Positions 7,848-19,111 are shown, counted from the first letter of the stretch. The stretch: 64,000 nucleotides of DNA from an uncultured Collinsella sp. (GCA_902472315.1 CABRNM010000002.1:1-64000), one strand, 5' to 3'. Translations and numbers: made by a program. Notes: generated by a model not told the origin, from the letters alone.

Positions 7848-8702
7848 ATGGGCAAAGCACTCAAGCGCTGGTGGCCGCTCTTTATGCTGCCCACGTGTCT
7901 GGCGTTTATGATCGGGTTCGTGATCCCCTTTATCCAGGGTTTCTATCTCTCGTTCTGCCAGTTTATTACCATCAACAACACGCACTTTGTCGGTATCGAG
8001 AACTACGTGCGCGCGCTGTCCGATCCGCAGTTCTCCACGTCGTTCTTCTTTACCGTGGCGTTTGCCTTCCTGTCGACGGTGCTCATCAACGTGATCGCCC
8101 TGGCCATTGCGCAGGCGCTCACCCGCAAGGCGCTCAAAGGCACCAACATCTTCCGTACGATCTTCTTTATGCCTAACCTGATCGGCGGCATCGTGCTGGG
8201 CTACATTTGGCAGATTCTGATCAACTGCCTGCTCTCCAATGTGGGCGCCCAGCTCATCGCCCTTAACTCTGCTGCTGGCTTCTGGGGCCTTATCATCCTG
8301 ACCCTGTGGCAGCAGGTCGGCTACATGATGATCATCTACATCGCTGGTCTGCAGTCCATTCCGTCCGACTACATCGAGGCCGCCAAGGTCGACGGTGCCA
8401 CGGCATGGCAGACGTTTTGGAAGGTTAAGATCCCTAACCTGATGCCGACCATCACCATCTGCCTGTTCCTGTCTATCACCAACGGCTTTAAGCTGTTCGA
8501 CCAGAACCTCGCCCTTACCGGCGGCGCCCCCGCGCACTCCACCGAGATGCTCGCCCTGAACATCTACAACACGTTCTATTCGCGTGCCGGTATCGCATGG
8601 CAGGGCATTGGTCAGGCCAAGGCGGTTATCTTCTGCATCCTGGTCGTGGCCATCTCCATGATCCAGCTTAAGGCCACGAGGTCCAAGGAGGTGCAGCAGT
8701 AA
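7848..8702 (+). CDS. ABC sugar transporter permease (MalF/UgpA type)
   Basis: 284 aa with six predicted membrane helices. The cytoplasmic EAA loop is visible as YIEAAKVDGATAWQTFWKVK, the docking site for the ATPase, which marks it as a BPD_transp_1 sugar permease. AAAGGA precedes ATG 7848. Its stop codon overlaps the next permease start by one base (TAATG at 8700-8704), so the two are translationally coupled and likely form the heterodimeric channel. Substrate is inferred from context only. Confidence 0.92.
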   Translation: MGKALKRWWPLFMLPTCLAFMIGFVIPFIQGFYLSFCQFITINNTHFVGIENYVRALSDPQFSTSFFFTVAFAFLSTVLINVIALAIAQALTRKALKGTNIFRTIFFMPNLIGGIVLGYIWQILINCLLSNVGAQLIALNSAAGFWGLIILTLWQQVGYMMIIYIAGLQSIPSDYIEAAKVDGATAWQTFWKVKIPNLMPTITICLFLSITNGFKLFDQNLALTGGAPAHSTEMLALNIYNTFYSRAGIAWQGIGQAKAVIFCILVVAISMIQLKATRSKEVQQ

Positions 8703-9541
8703 TGAAACGCGATAAGGTTATCAACCGCGCGCTCTCGATTTTCTTTACGATCCTGTCGCTCGCGTGGATCTACCCCGTGTTCATGATTGCGCTTAATTCT
8801 TTTAAGAAAGCGACCGCAATCAGCACCACCACGGCATTCGATCTGCTCACGCCCGAGACGTTCAACGGCCTCGCAAACTACATGCACGCCCTTAACGAGC
8901 AGGGCTTTGCCTCGGCATTTATGTACTCGCTCATCATCACGGTCACGTCGGTCGTGCTGATCTTGGTGTGCTGCTCCATGTGCGCTTGGTACGTGGTTCG
9001 TGTCAACAACAAGATCTCGAACTTCTTCTATTACCTGTTCGTGTTCTCGATGGTCGTGCCGTTCCAGATGCTCATGTTCACGCTGTCCAATTTGGCGGAC
9101 CGCATCGGCTTCAACACGCCGTTCAACATCTGCTTTATCTACCTCGGCTTTGGCGCGGGCCTGGCGGTCTTTATGTTCGCCGGTTTTGTAAAGAACATCC
9201 CGCTCGAGATCGAGGAGGCGGCCATGATTGATGGCTGCAACCCGGTCCAGGTGTTCTTTAAGATCGTCCTTCCCATCATGAAGCCCACCTATCTTTCGGT
9301 CGGCATCCTCGAGACCATGTGGGTCTGGAACGACTATCTGCTGCCCTACCTTACGCTCGACTCCACCAAGTACAAGACCATTCCTATCTTGATCCAGTAC
9401 TTCCGCGGCGGCTACGGCCACGTCGAGCTCGGTCCCATGATGGCCTGCATCATGATGGTTGTTATCCCCATCGTCGTCATGTACATCCTCTGCCAGAAGT
9501 ACATCATCGACGGCGTGGTGGCAGGTGCCGTCAAGGGCTGA
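8702..9541 (+). CDS. ABC sugar transporter permease (MalG/UgpE type)
   Basis: 279 aa, six predicted membrane helices, with the EAA motif EIEEAAMIDGCNPVQVFFKI before the last helices. It partners the preceding permease, with which it overlaps by one base. Between it and the ATPase gene lie 67 bases with a GAAAGG site for the next gene. Same operon and same substrate inference. Confidence 0.92.
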   Translation: MKRDKVINRALSIFFTILSLAWIYPVFMIALNSFKKATAISTTTAFDLLTPETFNGLANYMHALNEQGFASAFMYSLIITVTSVVLILVCCSMCAWYVVRVNNKISNFFYYLFVFSMVVPFQMLMFTLSNLADRIGFNTPFNICFIYLGFGAGLAVFMFAGFVKNIPLEIEEAAMIDGCNPVQVFFKIVLPIMKPTYLSVGILETMWVWNDYLLPYLTLDSTKYKTIPILIQYFRGGYGHVELGPMMACIMMVVIPIVVMYILCQKYIIDGVVAGAVKG

Positions 9542-9608
9542 TGCCGTAACTGTTTTGCAAGTTTCTGCGGCGCCCTCAACATGGTGCCGCATATCGAAAG
9601 GTAAAGAC

Positions 9609-10808
9609 ATGGCCGAGATCGTTCTCAAACATGTTCAGAAGGTGTATCCCAACAACGAGTCAAAAAAGAAAGGCTTCTTTGGCAAAAAGAAGAAGACCGA
9701 GGAGAAGAAGCACAACCTCAAGGTTACCGAGGACGGTGTGCTCGCTGTAGAGGACTTCAACCTCACCGTTCACGACCAGGAGTTCGTCGTCCTCGTTGGC
9801 CCCTCTGGCTGCGGTAAGTCCACGACGATGCGCATGGTCGCCGGCCTGGAGGACATTACCTCGGGCGATGTGCTCATCGACGGCAAGCGTGTCAACGACG
9901 TGGCGCCCAAGGACCGCGACATCGCCATGGTGTTCCAGAGCTACGCTCTGTACCCCAATATGACGGTGTACGAGAACATGGCATTTACGCTCGAGCTCAA
10001 GAAGGTTCCCAAGGACGAGATCGACCGCAAGGTTCGCTCTGCTGCCGAGATTCTGGGCATTACCGAGTACCTCGACCGTAAGCCCAAGGCGCTCTCCGGC
10101 GGCCAGCGCCAGCGTGTCGCTATCGGCCGCGCCATCGTGCGTGACCCCAAGGTCTTCCTGATGGACGAGCCGCTGTCCAACCTGGACGCCAAGCTTCGTA
10201 ACCAGATGCGTGCCGAGCTCATTAAGCTGCGCCACGAGATCAAGGGCACGTTCATTTATGTTACTCACGACCAGACCGAGGCTATGACCCTCGGTGACCG
10301 TATCGTGGTCATGAAGGACGGCGTTGTCCAGCAGATCGCCACGCCGCAGGAGGTCTTCAACCATCCCGCGAACATCTTCGTCGCCGGCTTCATCGGCGTG
10401 CCGCAGATGAACTTCTTCGATGCCCAGCTGGTGCGCTCGGGCAACGGCTTTACCGTCAAGACCGAGGATATGAACGTGGCGCTCGCCCCCGAGACTTGCG
10501 CTCAGCTTGCCCTCAACTGGGACGGCGGCGACGTGAAGGAGATTACGGCCGGCGTGCGTCCCGAGCAGATCCTGCTTGCCGACAAGGGCGAGGAGGGCGC
10601 GCTCCAGGGTACCGTCGAGGTGACCGAGCTCATGGGCTCGACCGAGCATGTCCACGTGACCGCTCCCGACGGCCAGTTTGTCCTGATTATCCCCGTCGTC
10701 GACCTCGAGGCCAAGGGCGCGCTCAAGGCTGGCGACACCATCTGGTTCAAGTTCGAGAAGAACGCGACCCACCTCTTCGATAAGGTCTCTGGCAAGAACC
10801 TTATCTAG
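9609..10808 (+). CDS. ABC sugar transporter ATP-binding protein (MalK/MsmK type)
   Basis: 399 aa. It has Walker A (GPSGCGKST), signature (LSGGQRQRVAIGRA), Walker B (VFLMDEPLSNLDAK), H-loop (VTHDQ) and a C-terminal OB/TOBE regulatory region from about residue 270. It would power the two permeases just upstream and may serve others, since such ATPases are often shared. Odd feature: a roughly 25-residue lysine-rich insert (residues about 16-40, including KKKGFFGKKKKTEEKK) splits the first beta strands. ATG 9609 is used because it follows GAAAGG and begins the family's usual AEIVLKHV; an in-frame extension to 9459 overlaps the permease gene. A terminator follows at 10877. Confidence 0.93.
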   Translation: MAEIVLKHVQKVYPNNESKKKGFFGKKKKTEEKKHNLKVTEDGVLAVEDFNLTVHDQEFVVLVGPSGCGKSTTMRMVAGLEDITSGDVLIDGKRVNDVAPKDRDIAMVFQSYALYPNMTVYENMAFTLELKKVPKDEIDRKVRSAAEILGITEYLDRKPKALSGGQRQRVAIGRAIVRDPKVFLMDEPLSNLDAKLRNQMRAELIKLRHEIKGTFIYVTHDQTEAMTLGDRIVVMKDGVVQQIATPQEVFNHPANIFVAGFIGVPQMNFFDAQLVRSGNGFTVKTEDMNVALAPETCAQLALNWDGGDVKEITAGVRPEQILLADKGEEGALQGTVEVTELMGSTEHVHVTAPDGQFVLIIPVVDLEAKGALKAGDTIWFKFEKNATHLFDKVSGKNLI

Positions 10809-10876
10809 GCCCGGTGCATCCAGGCCCTCCCTTTGGGCGACTGCGGTATTGCCATCCTTTTGCCGCGGTCACATAT

Positions 10877-10920
10877 AAGGTTCCCCTCCCGTCCACTGGG
10901 CGAGAGGGGAGCCTTTCTTT
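10877..10920 (+). terminator. Terminator of the ABC transporter operon
   Basis: The stem AAGGTTCCCCTC pairs with GAGGGGAGCCTT (one wobble) and is followed by TCTTT. It lies 68 bp after the ATPase stop. Confidence 0.8.
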
Positions 10921-10947
10921 GTGTTGGGGCTGTCTGACCGGTCGTTT

Positions 10948-11161
10948 GTCTCGATCTGTAACGGGTGAGGCTGATTTCGGACGTTAGATGTTACAGATCG
11001 AGACGGTTCCGCTGAGCTAACCATTTCATCTAAATCTGTAACACCAAAGGTGAATTTCAGCTGCTAGATGTTACAGATCGAGATTGACCCAAGGGGGGGC
11101 GGTATGTCTCAATCTGTAACAGCTGGGGCCGTTTCTACCGAGTAGCTGTTACAGATTGAGA
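10948..11161. repeat. Three tandem hairpin repeats
   Basis: Three copies at about 79-bp spacing. Unit 1 is a perfect 15-bp stem (GTCTCGATCTGTAAC, 10948-10962, with 10990-11004). Unit 2 has a 9-bp core (11034-11042 with 11070-11078). Unit 3 has an 18-bp stem (11107-11124 with 11144-11161). Between units 1 and 3 a G-C pair is replaced by A-T on both arms, so pairing is kept. Loops are 19 to 27 nt and differ in sequence. There is no coding frame. Together with terminators on both sides, this fills the 450-bp gap between the transporter operon and glgP. Confidence 0.85.
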
Positions 11162-11201
11162 TTCTTCGGTCGAGTCGGGTCACAGGGTAACGTGCGGGCA
11201 C

Positions 11202-11231
11202 AAAAAACGGAGCCGTGTCGCCACGACTCCG
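11202..11231 (-). terminator. Terminator of glgP
   Basis: On the minus strand, the stem CGGAGTCGTG/CACGGCTCCG with loop GCGA is followed by TTTTTT. Confidence 0.9.
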
Positions 11232-11261
11232 CTTTCAAGAGGATGGGTAAAGGAAACGAAA

Positions 11262-13529
<2,268 letters not shown>

Positions 13530-13575
13530 GTTTTCTCCTGTGATGGGTTGTTTCATGTCTGCAATTCATAAGAAG

Positions 13576-13609
13576 CCCGCGCGAGGGGATTGGGGTGGCC
13601 TCGCGCGGG
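13576..13609 (-). terminator. Hairpin between malQ and glgP
   Basis: CCCGCGCGAGG pairs perfectly with CCTCGCGCGGG around a 12-nt loop; on the minus strand CTTCTT follows. It may only partly stop transcription, letting some read through into glgP. Confidence 0.6.
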
Positions 13610-13657
13610 AAAAGCAAGCGCGTCCGCACGGTGGGGAGGGGTCGGGCGCGGTAGCTC

Positions 13658-15163
13658 CTATTGAGGAAGTTCGATTTCGGCTTCCGACGGGATGCGGAAG
13701 TAGGTCTCGGTCCAGTCGGTGAGTTTGTGCTCGAGCTCGCGGGTGATGGCGCCGTCGAGCATGCGCCAGGTCCAGTTGCCGCCCAGCGTGGCAGGGGTGT
13801 TGATGCGCGCCTCGTTGCCCAAGTTGAGCAGGTCCTGCATGGTGTAGATGCACGTGTCGCTCACGCTGGCGGCGATGGTGCGATTGAGTGCATCTGCCAT
13901 GGGTTCGCCGGCCTGCTGATGGGTGTACAGGGCTGCCTGCTCGCGCTGACGCGGGGTGGCCGTTCCCTCAAACCAACCGCGCGCCGTCTCGTTGTCGTGG
14001 GTGCCCACGTAGGCGACGGTGTTGGCAATGTAGTTATGCGGCAGGTAGTACGAGTTGGTGCCCTCAAAGGCAAACTGCAGGATCTTCATGCCGGGGAAGC
14101 CCGAGTTGTCGCGCATGTCGATGACGCCGGGGGTGAGGAAGCCCAAGTCCTCGGCGATGATGGGCAGCGTGCCGAGCTTTTCCTCGAGCGTCTTGAAGAA
14201 CTTGAGGCCGGGACCCTGCGTCCACGAACCGTAGGACGAATCGGGCGAGGAGAACGGCACCTCCCAATAGGCCTCGAAGCCGCGGAAGTGATCCAGGCGG
14301 ATGACGTCGTACATGTCGAGGGCGGCGCGAATGCGGCCCTCCCACCAGGAGAAGCCGTCGGACTCCATGGCGTCCCAGTCGTAGATGGGGTTGCCCCAGT
14401 ACTGGCCGGTGGCCGAGAACTGGTCGGGCGGCGTGCCGGCGACGCTCACGGGATTGCCGGCGGCGTCGATCTTAAAGAGCTCAGGCGTCGCCCACATCTC
14501 GACGGAGTCACGCGAGACATAGATGGGCAGGTCGCCGATGATGAGAATGTCGCGCTCGTTGGCATAGGCCTTGAGGCGGCTCCACTGGCGATCGAAGAAG
14601 TACTGCGTCATCTGGTGGTAGAGCATACGCGCCGGATGGTCGGCGCAGACCTTGGCGGAAGCCTCGCCGCGGGTGCGGAGCTCCGCGGGCCACTCCCAAA
14701 ACGCCTTGAGACCGCACTCCTCTTTGACGGTCATGAACTCACAGTAGGGGATGAGCCAGTCCTCGTTGGCCTGGATAAAGTCATCGAAATCGGCCGGCTT
14801 GTCGGCAGCAAAGCGCTCAGCGGCTCGGTCGAGAATCTGACGGCGGCCACCAAAGATAGCACCGTAGTCGACATTGCTGGGGTCGGATCCCAGATACACG
14901 CCATCGATATCGCGCTGCTCCAGATACCCTGCCTCGATAAGCTCGGCAAAGTCGATAAAGTTGGGGTTGCCTGCGCGGGCCGAGAACGACTGATAGGGCG
15001 AATCGCCATAGCTGGTCGTCGTAAGGGGCAGAATCTGCCAGTAATGTTGTTTGCACGAGGCGAGAAAATCGACGAAGTCGTAGGCATTCCAGCCAAAGCC
15101 GCCGATTCCGTATGGTCCGGGCAGAGATGAGACGGGCATGAGGACGCCGCTTGCACGCTCCAT
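13658..15163 (-). CDS. malQ: 4-alpha-glucanotransferase (amylomaltase)
   Basis: 501 aa, GH77. It transfers alpha-1,4-glucan segments between maltodextrins, releasing glucose and making longer chains for GlgP. The family start is visible (GVLMPVSSLPGPYGIGGFG), then YWQILPLTTTSYGDSPYQS, the nucleophile region VIRLDHFRGFEAYWEVP and the acid/base region PIIAEDLG, and YVGTHDNETARGW. TTG 15178 and GTG 15175 are upstream alternatives, but they sit too close to the AAGAAGG; ATG 15163 has GGTGAG at good spacing. A TTGTTTAAACA operator-like site lies about 100 bp upstream. It is co-directional with glgP. Confidence 0.94.
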   Translation of the reverse strand: MERASGVLMPVSSLPGPYGIGGFGWNAYDFVDFLASCKQHYWQILPLTTTSYGDSPYQSFSARAGNPNFIDFAELIEAGYLEQRDIDGVYLGSDPSNVDYGAIFGGRRQILDRAAERFAADKPADFDDFIQANEDWLIPYCEFMTVKEECGLKAFWEWPAELRTRGEASAKVCADHPARMLYHQMTQYFFDRQWSRLKAYANERDILIIGDLPIYVSRDSVEMWATPELFKIDAAGNPVSVAGTPPDQFSATGQYWGNPIYDWDAMESDGFSWWEGRIRAALDMYDVIRLDHFRGFEAYWEVPFSSPDSSYGSWTQGPGLKFFKTLEEKLGTLPIIAEDLGFLTPGVIDMRDNSGFPGMKILQFAFEGTNSYYLPHNYIANTVAYVGTHDNETARGWFEGTATPRQREQAALYTHQQAGEPMADALNRTIAASVSDTCIYTMQDLLNLGNEARINTPATLGGNWTWRMLDGAITRELEHKLTDWTETYFRIPSEAEIELPQ

Positions 15164-15261
15164 GAATGCGCTCACCAACCTTCTTGTTGTGGGGTCGGCC
15201 TGCCGATGGGTGTGCAGTCCGCCTCCGATGTTCTGATTCGATACGCCTATTGTAAAACATG

Positions 15262-15273
15262 TTGTTTAAACAT
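15262..15273. promoter_or_regulatory. Candidate GntR operator 5 (malQ promoter)
   Basis: TTGTTTAAACAT, 11 of 12 to the palindrome found twice before the PTS-HAD/GntR pair and twice before the ABC operon. It links malQ to that regulon. Confidence 0.55.
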
Positions 15274-15327
15274 GTACAGGCAAGATAAAAAAGTTGGTCG
15301 ATTTTCGGCGAATGGTTACATGCCATG

Positions 15328-15361
15328 AAAAAGCCCCGACCTCACAACGTGAGATCGGGGC
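15328..15361 (-). terminator. Terminator of galE
   Basis: On the minus strand, GCCCCGATCTCAC pairs with GTGAGGTCGGGGC (one wobble) around a 3-nt loop and is followed by TTTTT, 23 bp after the galE stop. Confidence 0.88.
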
Positions 15362-15383
15362 AAGAGCGGTATGTAGGTTTTTG

Positions 15384-16445
15384 CTACTCGGCGTCGGCGA
15401 AGCCGTTGGGGTTGTGGCTCTGCCAGTTCCAGCTATCGCGGCACATGTCCGCGATGTCGTACTGGGCCTTCCAGCCCATCATGCGCTCGGCCTTGGAGGC
15501 ATCGCACCAGTTGGCGGCGATGTCGCCGGCGCGGCGCTCGCGGATCACGTAGGGCAGCTCCTTGCCACAAGCCTTGGAGAAGGCGGCGACGACCTCGAGT
15601 ACCGAGGTGCCGGTGCCGGTGCCCAGGTTAAAGATCTCGACGCCGGTCTTGCCGTTCATCCAGTTAAGGGCGGCAACGTGACCAGAGGCCAGATCGCACA
15701 CGTGGATGTAGTCGCGCACGCCGGTGCCGTCGGGGGTGGGGTAGTCGTTGCCAAAGACCTGAACGGCCTCGAGCTTGCCCACGGCGACCTGGGCGACATA
15801 GGGCACCAGGTTGTTGGGGATGCCCTTGGGGTCCTCGCCGATCAGGCCCGACGGATGAGCGCCGATGGGGTTGAAGTAACGGAGCAGCACGACGTCCCAC
15901 TCGGGGTCGGCGGTGTGGACGTCCATAAGGATCTGCTCGATCATCCACTTGGTCCAACCATAGGGGTTGGTCGCGGGCTTCTTAGGATCCTCCTCGGTGA
16001 CGGGCGGGTTGTCCGGGTCGCCGTAGACGGTCGAGGAGCTCGAGAAGATGATGGACTTGCAGCCATGGTTGCGCATGACGTCGATGAGCACCAGGGTGTT
16101 CTCGATGTTGTTGTGATAGTACTCGACGGGCTTGCTCACCGACTCGCCGACGGCCTTAAAGCCGGCAAAGTGGATGACGCGGTCGATCTGATGGGTATCG
16201 AAGATCTTGTTCATCGCATCGCGGTCGAGCACGTTGGCCTCGTAGAAGGTGAGGTTCTTGGCGGCCTCGTCGCCCACGATGGTCTTGACGCGGTCGACGG
16301 CGACGGCGCTGGAGTTGGAGAGATCATCGACGATGACGACCTGGTAGCCACCCTCGAGCAGCTGAACGACGGTGTGCGAGCCGATAAAGCCGGCGCCACC
16401 GGTAACGAGGACGCAGGTGTCTTTGGGGTCGAGTGCTTTGGACAT
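15384..16445 (-). CDS. galE: UDP-glucose 4-epimerase
   Basis: 353 aa. It interconverts UDP-glucose and UDP-galactose with bound NAD. The Rossmann motif VTGGAGFIGSHT is at the N-terminus. The catalytic Tyr/Lys lie in NPYGWTKWMIEQ, with Ser in IFSSSSTVYG. C-terminal substrate residues include YVAQVAVGK and RDYIHVCDLA. Length is normal for the bacterial enzyme. AGGAGA precedes ATG 16445 and a terminator follows. It is transcribed alone and may serve galactose use and cell-surface sugars. It lacks the operator seen at malQ. Confidence 0.96.
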   Translation of the reverse strand: MSKALDPKDTCVLVTGGAGFIGSHTVVQLLEGGYQVVIVDDLSNSSAVAVDRVKTIVGDEAAKNLTFYEANVLDRDAMNKIFDTHQIDRVIHFAGFKAVGESVSKPVEYYHNNIENTLVLIDVMRNHGCKSIIFSSSSTVYGDPDNPPVTEEDPKKPATNPYGWTKWMIEQILMDVHTADPEWDVVLLRYFNPIGAHPSGLIGEDPKGIPNNLVPYVAQVAVGKLEAVQVFGNDYPTPDGTGVRDYIHVCDLASGHVAALNWMNGKTGVEIFNLGTGTGTSVLEVVAAFSKACGKELPYVIRERRAGDIAANWCDASKAERMMGWKAQYDIADMCRDSWNWQSHNPNGFADAE

Positions 16446-16711
16446 GTAGTCTCCTATCGAATCAGGAACACTTCTTCAGGGGAGTATAGCGCAGGCAGTT
16501 GTTCCAAGAACGTACGCGGCAGGAAAAGCAGAGGATTATGCTAACGTACTCATAGAAGAGCTTGCACACGCATAACCTGATCTTTGACGCTCGCTTACGA
16601 GCCGCCGACCTTGCAGTTTCCTGCCGTTCGTGGAAATCGTTGGGACGCGCCATATGTACGCTAATATGTATGAGTTGAGCGACATATAAATAAGCATGTA
16701 ACGGAGTACAT

Positions 16712-17920
16712 ATGTCACCAAACAGCGATTCCATCCTTTCCCAGGAGCTCTCGCGCCGCACTGCCCTCAAGGCCCTGTTCGGCGCCGCTTCTGCGGCAGT
16801 TCTTTTTGGCCTGCCCGCTCGCGCCCATGCGGCGGAGGCTTCCAAAGAAACCACCGATAAACTGAATGCCGCCCAGGCCCAGCTCGACGAGGTTCAGGCC
16901 CAGCTCGACAGCATCGCAAATGAGTATGCGGCGCTGGCCAACAAGAATGCCCAGACCCTCAACGACATCGAGAATGTCCAGGGCAAGATTGACGACACGC
17001 AGGCCCAGATCGATGAAAAGAAGGCCGAGCTCAAGAAGAAGCGCAACGACCTTTCCGATCGCGTGGCCGCTAGCTACAAGTCCGGCGGCACGAACATCCT
17101 GTCGCTGCTGCTGGCCTCTGGCTCGTTTGAGGAACTCGTCGCCAACGCGCATTACGTTGAGAAGATCAACAAGAGCGACCGCGACGCCATCGAGGACATC
17201 CAGACGATTCAGGCTGAGCTCGACGCACAGAAGACCGAGCTCGAAGCACAAAAGGCCGACCTGGAGAAACTCAAGGACCAGCAGACGGCTCAGATGCAGG
17301 ATATGCAGGCCAAGCAGCAAGAAGTCCAGACCGTGCTGAACGGTCTTTCCGACGACGTCAAGGAGCTCATGGCTCAGCGTGATTCCGAGATCCTCGCTGC
17401 TGCCCAGGCTGAGGAGGCCGCTAGGAAGGCGGCTGCGGCAGCCGCGGCCTCTGCGAACAAGAACAATTCCTACTCGGGTGGTTCGAGCTCGGGTGGCGGA
17501 TCGTATGCCGGCGGCACCCCGCAACAGACGGGCGGTTCGGGCAAGCAGCAGGCCGTCGTCAATGCGTGCTACTCGACGCCTTCTCCCGGCCAGGGCTGGT
17601 GCGCTGCCTGGGTTACCAACGTCTTCCGCAATGCCGGCGTGGGCTATTTTGGCGGCAACGCGTGTGACATGTTCAACGCCTGGTGCTATAGCTCCGACCG
17701 CTCGGCGCTGCAGGTGGGCATGATCGTTGCCGATTCCTCGCACAGCGGCACGGGTGCTCCGGGTCTTATTTACGGTCATGTGGGTATCTACGTTGGCGGC
17801 GGCATCGTTATGAGCAACGAGGGTGCCATTACGTCTAAGTCGCTTGATTCGTTTATTAGCTTCTATGGCACTGGCTCTGGCGTGCGCTGGGGCTGGCTCG
17901 GCGGTATTGCGCTGTCGTAA
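16712..17920 (+). CDS. Secreted coiled-coil peptidoglycan hydrolase (CHAP/NlpC-like)
   Basis: 402 aa. A twin-arginine-like signal (LSRRTALKALFGAASAAVLF, cleavage near AHA-A) is followed by a long coiled coil (about 45-235), rich in Ala, Gln, Asp and Lys. Then comes a Gly/Ser linker and a C-terminal cysteine-peptidase domain. Catalytic Cys is in GWCAAWVTNVFR and the His in YGHVGIYVGGG. The layout matches cell-wall hydrolases such as RipA or PcsB, which split peptide bridges at division. ATG at 16712 follows AACGGAG. It stands alone, followed by two hairpins and a long inverted repeat. Whether the domain is CHAP or NlpC/P60 cannot be settled by eye. Confidence 0.85.
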   Translation: MSPNSDSILSQELSRRTALKALFGAASAAVLFGLPARAHAAEASKETTDKLNAAQAQLDEVQAQLDSIANEYAALANKNAQTLNDIENVQGKIDDTQAQIDEKKAELKKKRNDLSDRVAASYKSGGTNILSLLLASGSFEELVANAHYVEKINKSDRDAIEDIQTIQAELDAQKTELEAQKADLEKLKDQQTAQMQDMQAKQQEVQTVLNGLSDDVKELMAQRDSEILAAAQAEEAARKAAAAAAASANKNNSYSGGSSSGGGSYAGGTPQQTGGSGKQQAVVNACYSTPSPGQGWCAAWVTNVFRNAGVGYFGGNACDMFNAWCYSSDRSALQVGMIVADSSHSGTGAPGLIYGHVGIYVGGGIVMSNEGAITSKSLDSFISFYGTGSGVRWGWLGGIALS

Positions 17921-17939
17921 CTGCGGTTTGAAGCAGGTT

Positions 17940-18070
17940 GGTCCGGGACTGCGGGCGAGGCATAAGGTTGCCTGCTCTACAGTCCTGCGCAAGACGAAGG
18001 CCACATTAAGTGGCCTTCTTTGCGTGCGGAACTCGCGACCAACCTTATGCCTCGCCCGCAGTCCCGGACC
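17940..18070. repeat. 31-bp perfect inverted repeat around a terminator
   Basis: Arms 17940-17970 and 18040-18070 are perfect complements. Between them is a hairpin (17996-18018, GAAGGCCAC with GTGGCCTTC, then TTT) that can terminate the hydrolase gene. Positions 18024-18038 (GTGCGGAACTCGCGA) recur right after the adapter at the start of the window, so this is part of a dispersed repeat family. Confidence 0.85.
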
Positions 18071-18122
18071 TTCCGGGTTCGGGGCGCCACACGCCGGACT
18101 GGGTTATCTGAATAGATATGGC

Positions 18123-18150
18123 GAAGGCCCCTTTCGGGGCCTTCTTTTTT
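18123..18150 (+). terminator. Terminator after the hydrolase gene
   Basis: The stem GAAGGCCCC/GGGGCCTTC with loop TTTC is followed by TTTTTT. It abuts the stop codon of murB on the other strand. Confidence 0.88.
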
Positions 18151-19111
18151 ATAAAAATTCGCCTACTCGGTGGACTTCGGGTTCTAGGTCTACGTTGAAT
18201 TGGTCTTTGACGGTTGCCTGGATGTGGCGGATGAGTTCGTCGACATCGGTGGCGGTGGCGTGGTCGGCGTTGACGATGAAGCCGCAGTGTTTCTCGCTCA
18301 CCTGCGCGCCGCCAACGGCGTGTCCTCGCAGGCCGGCATCCATGATGAGTTTGCCGGCAAAGTAACCCTCGGGGCGCTTGAAAGTGGAGCCGGCACTCGG
18401 CATGTCGAGCGGCTGCTTGTCCTCGCGGCGCTGGCGGTAGTCGTCCATGTCGGCCTTGATCATCGCGGCGTTGCCCGGAGCGAGATTGAAGGTGGCCGAA
18501 AGCACGATGAAGCCGTCGTCGGCAATGCGGCTCTTGCGATAGCCCAGGTTGAGCTCATCGACATCGAACTCAATGATATTGCCGCTGCCGCGGGTGCCGT
18601 CGTCGAGCTGGCGAGCGGGTTTGTAGACGCGCACGGACTCCAGCACATCGGCCATGCAGGCACCGTAGGCACCGGCGTTCATGTAGCAGGCGCCGCCGAC
18701 CGATCCGGGGATGCCCGAGATGGGCTCCATGCCGGTGAGACAGGCCTCGGCTGCCGCGGCTGCGACATCGGAAAGCAGCGCGCCGGCTGCCGCCGTGACG
18801 TGCGTGCCGTCGATCGTAATGTCGGAGAGGCCTTCGCCCAGCGCCACGACGACGCCGCGGATGCCCTTGTCGCCGACGAGTAGGTCGGAGCCGTTGCCCA
18901 CGATGGTGAGGGGCAGATCGCAGCGATAGCAGGTATCGAGCGTGGCGACGAGGCCCTGCTCGGTATCGGGCGTGACAAAGACGTCGGCCGGGCCGCCGAT
19001 CTTAAACGTGGTGTGCTCGCGCATGGGCTCGCTCATCAGTACGTTGTCCTCGCCGGCAACGCCAGCAAGCGCGCACAGCAGGTCCTCGTTAAAAAAGTCG
19101 TTCTCGTGCAT
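18149..19111 (-). CDS. murB: UDP-N-acetylenolpyruvoylglucosamine reductase
   Basis: 320 aa. A flavoenzyme that reduces UDP-GlcNAc-enolpyruvate to UDP-MurNAc with NADPH, an early step of peptidoglycan synthesis in the cytoplasm. FAD-binding motifs are visible: HTTFKIGGPADVFV, TIVGNGSDLLVGD and GIPGSVGGACYMNAGAYG. The C-terminus has LDMPSAGSTFKRPEGYFAGK, with the catalytic Ser, and GFIVNADHATATDV. An upstream TTG at 19156 is possible but ATG 19111 fits the family length. It is a single gene, convergent with the hydrolase gene. Confidence 0.95.
   Translation of the reverse strand: MHENDFFNEDLLCALAGVAGEDNVLMSEPMREHTTFKIGGPADVFVTPDTEQGLVATLDTCYRCDLPLTIVGNGSDLLVGDKGIRGVVVALGEGLSDITIDGTHVTAAAGALLSDVAAAAAEACLTGMEPISGIPGSVGGACYMNAGAYGACMADVLESVRVYKPARQLDDGTRGSGNIIEFDVDELNLGYRKSRIADDGFIVLSATFNLAPGNAAMIKADMDDYRQRREDKQPLDMPSAGSTFKRPEGYFAGKLIMDAGLRGHAVGGAQVSEKHCGFIVNADHATATDVDELIRHIQATVKDQFNVDLEPEVHRVGEFL

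Noticed and set aside
10948..11161. The three hairpins as plain terminators
   Set aside because: No T-runs follow them and both neighbouring operons already have their own terminators.
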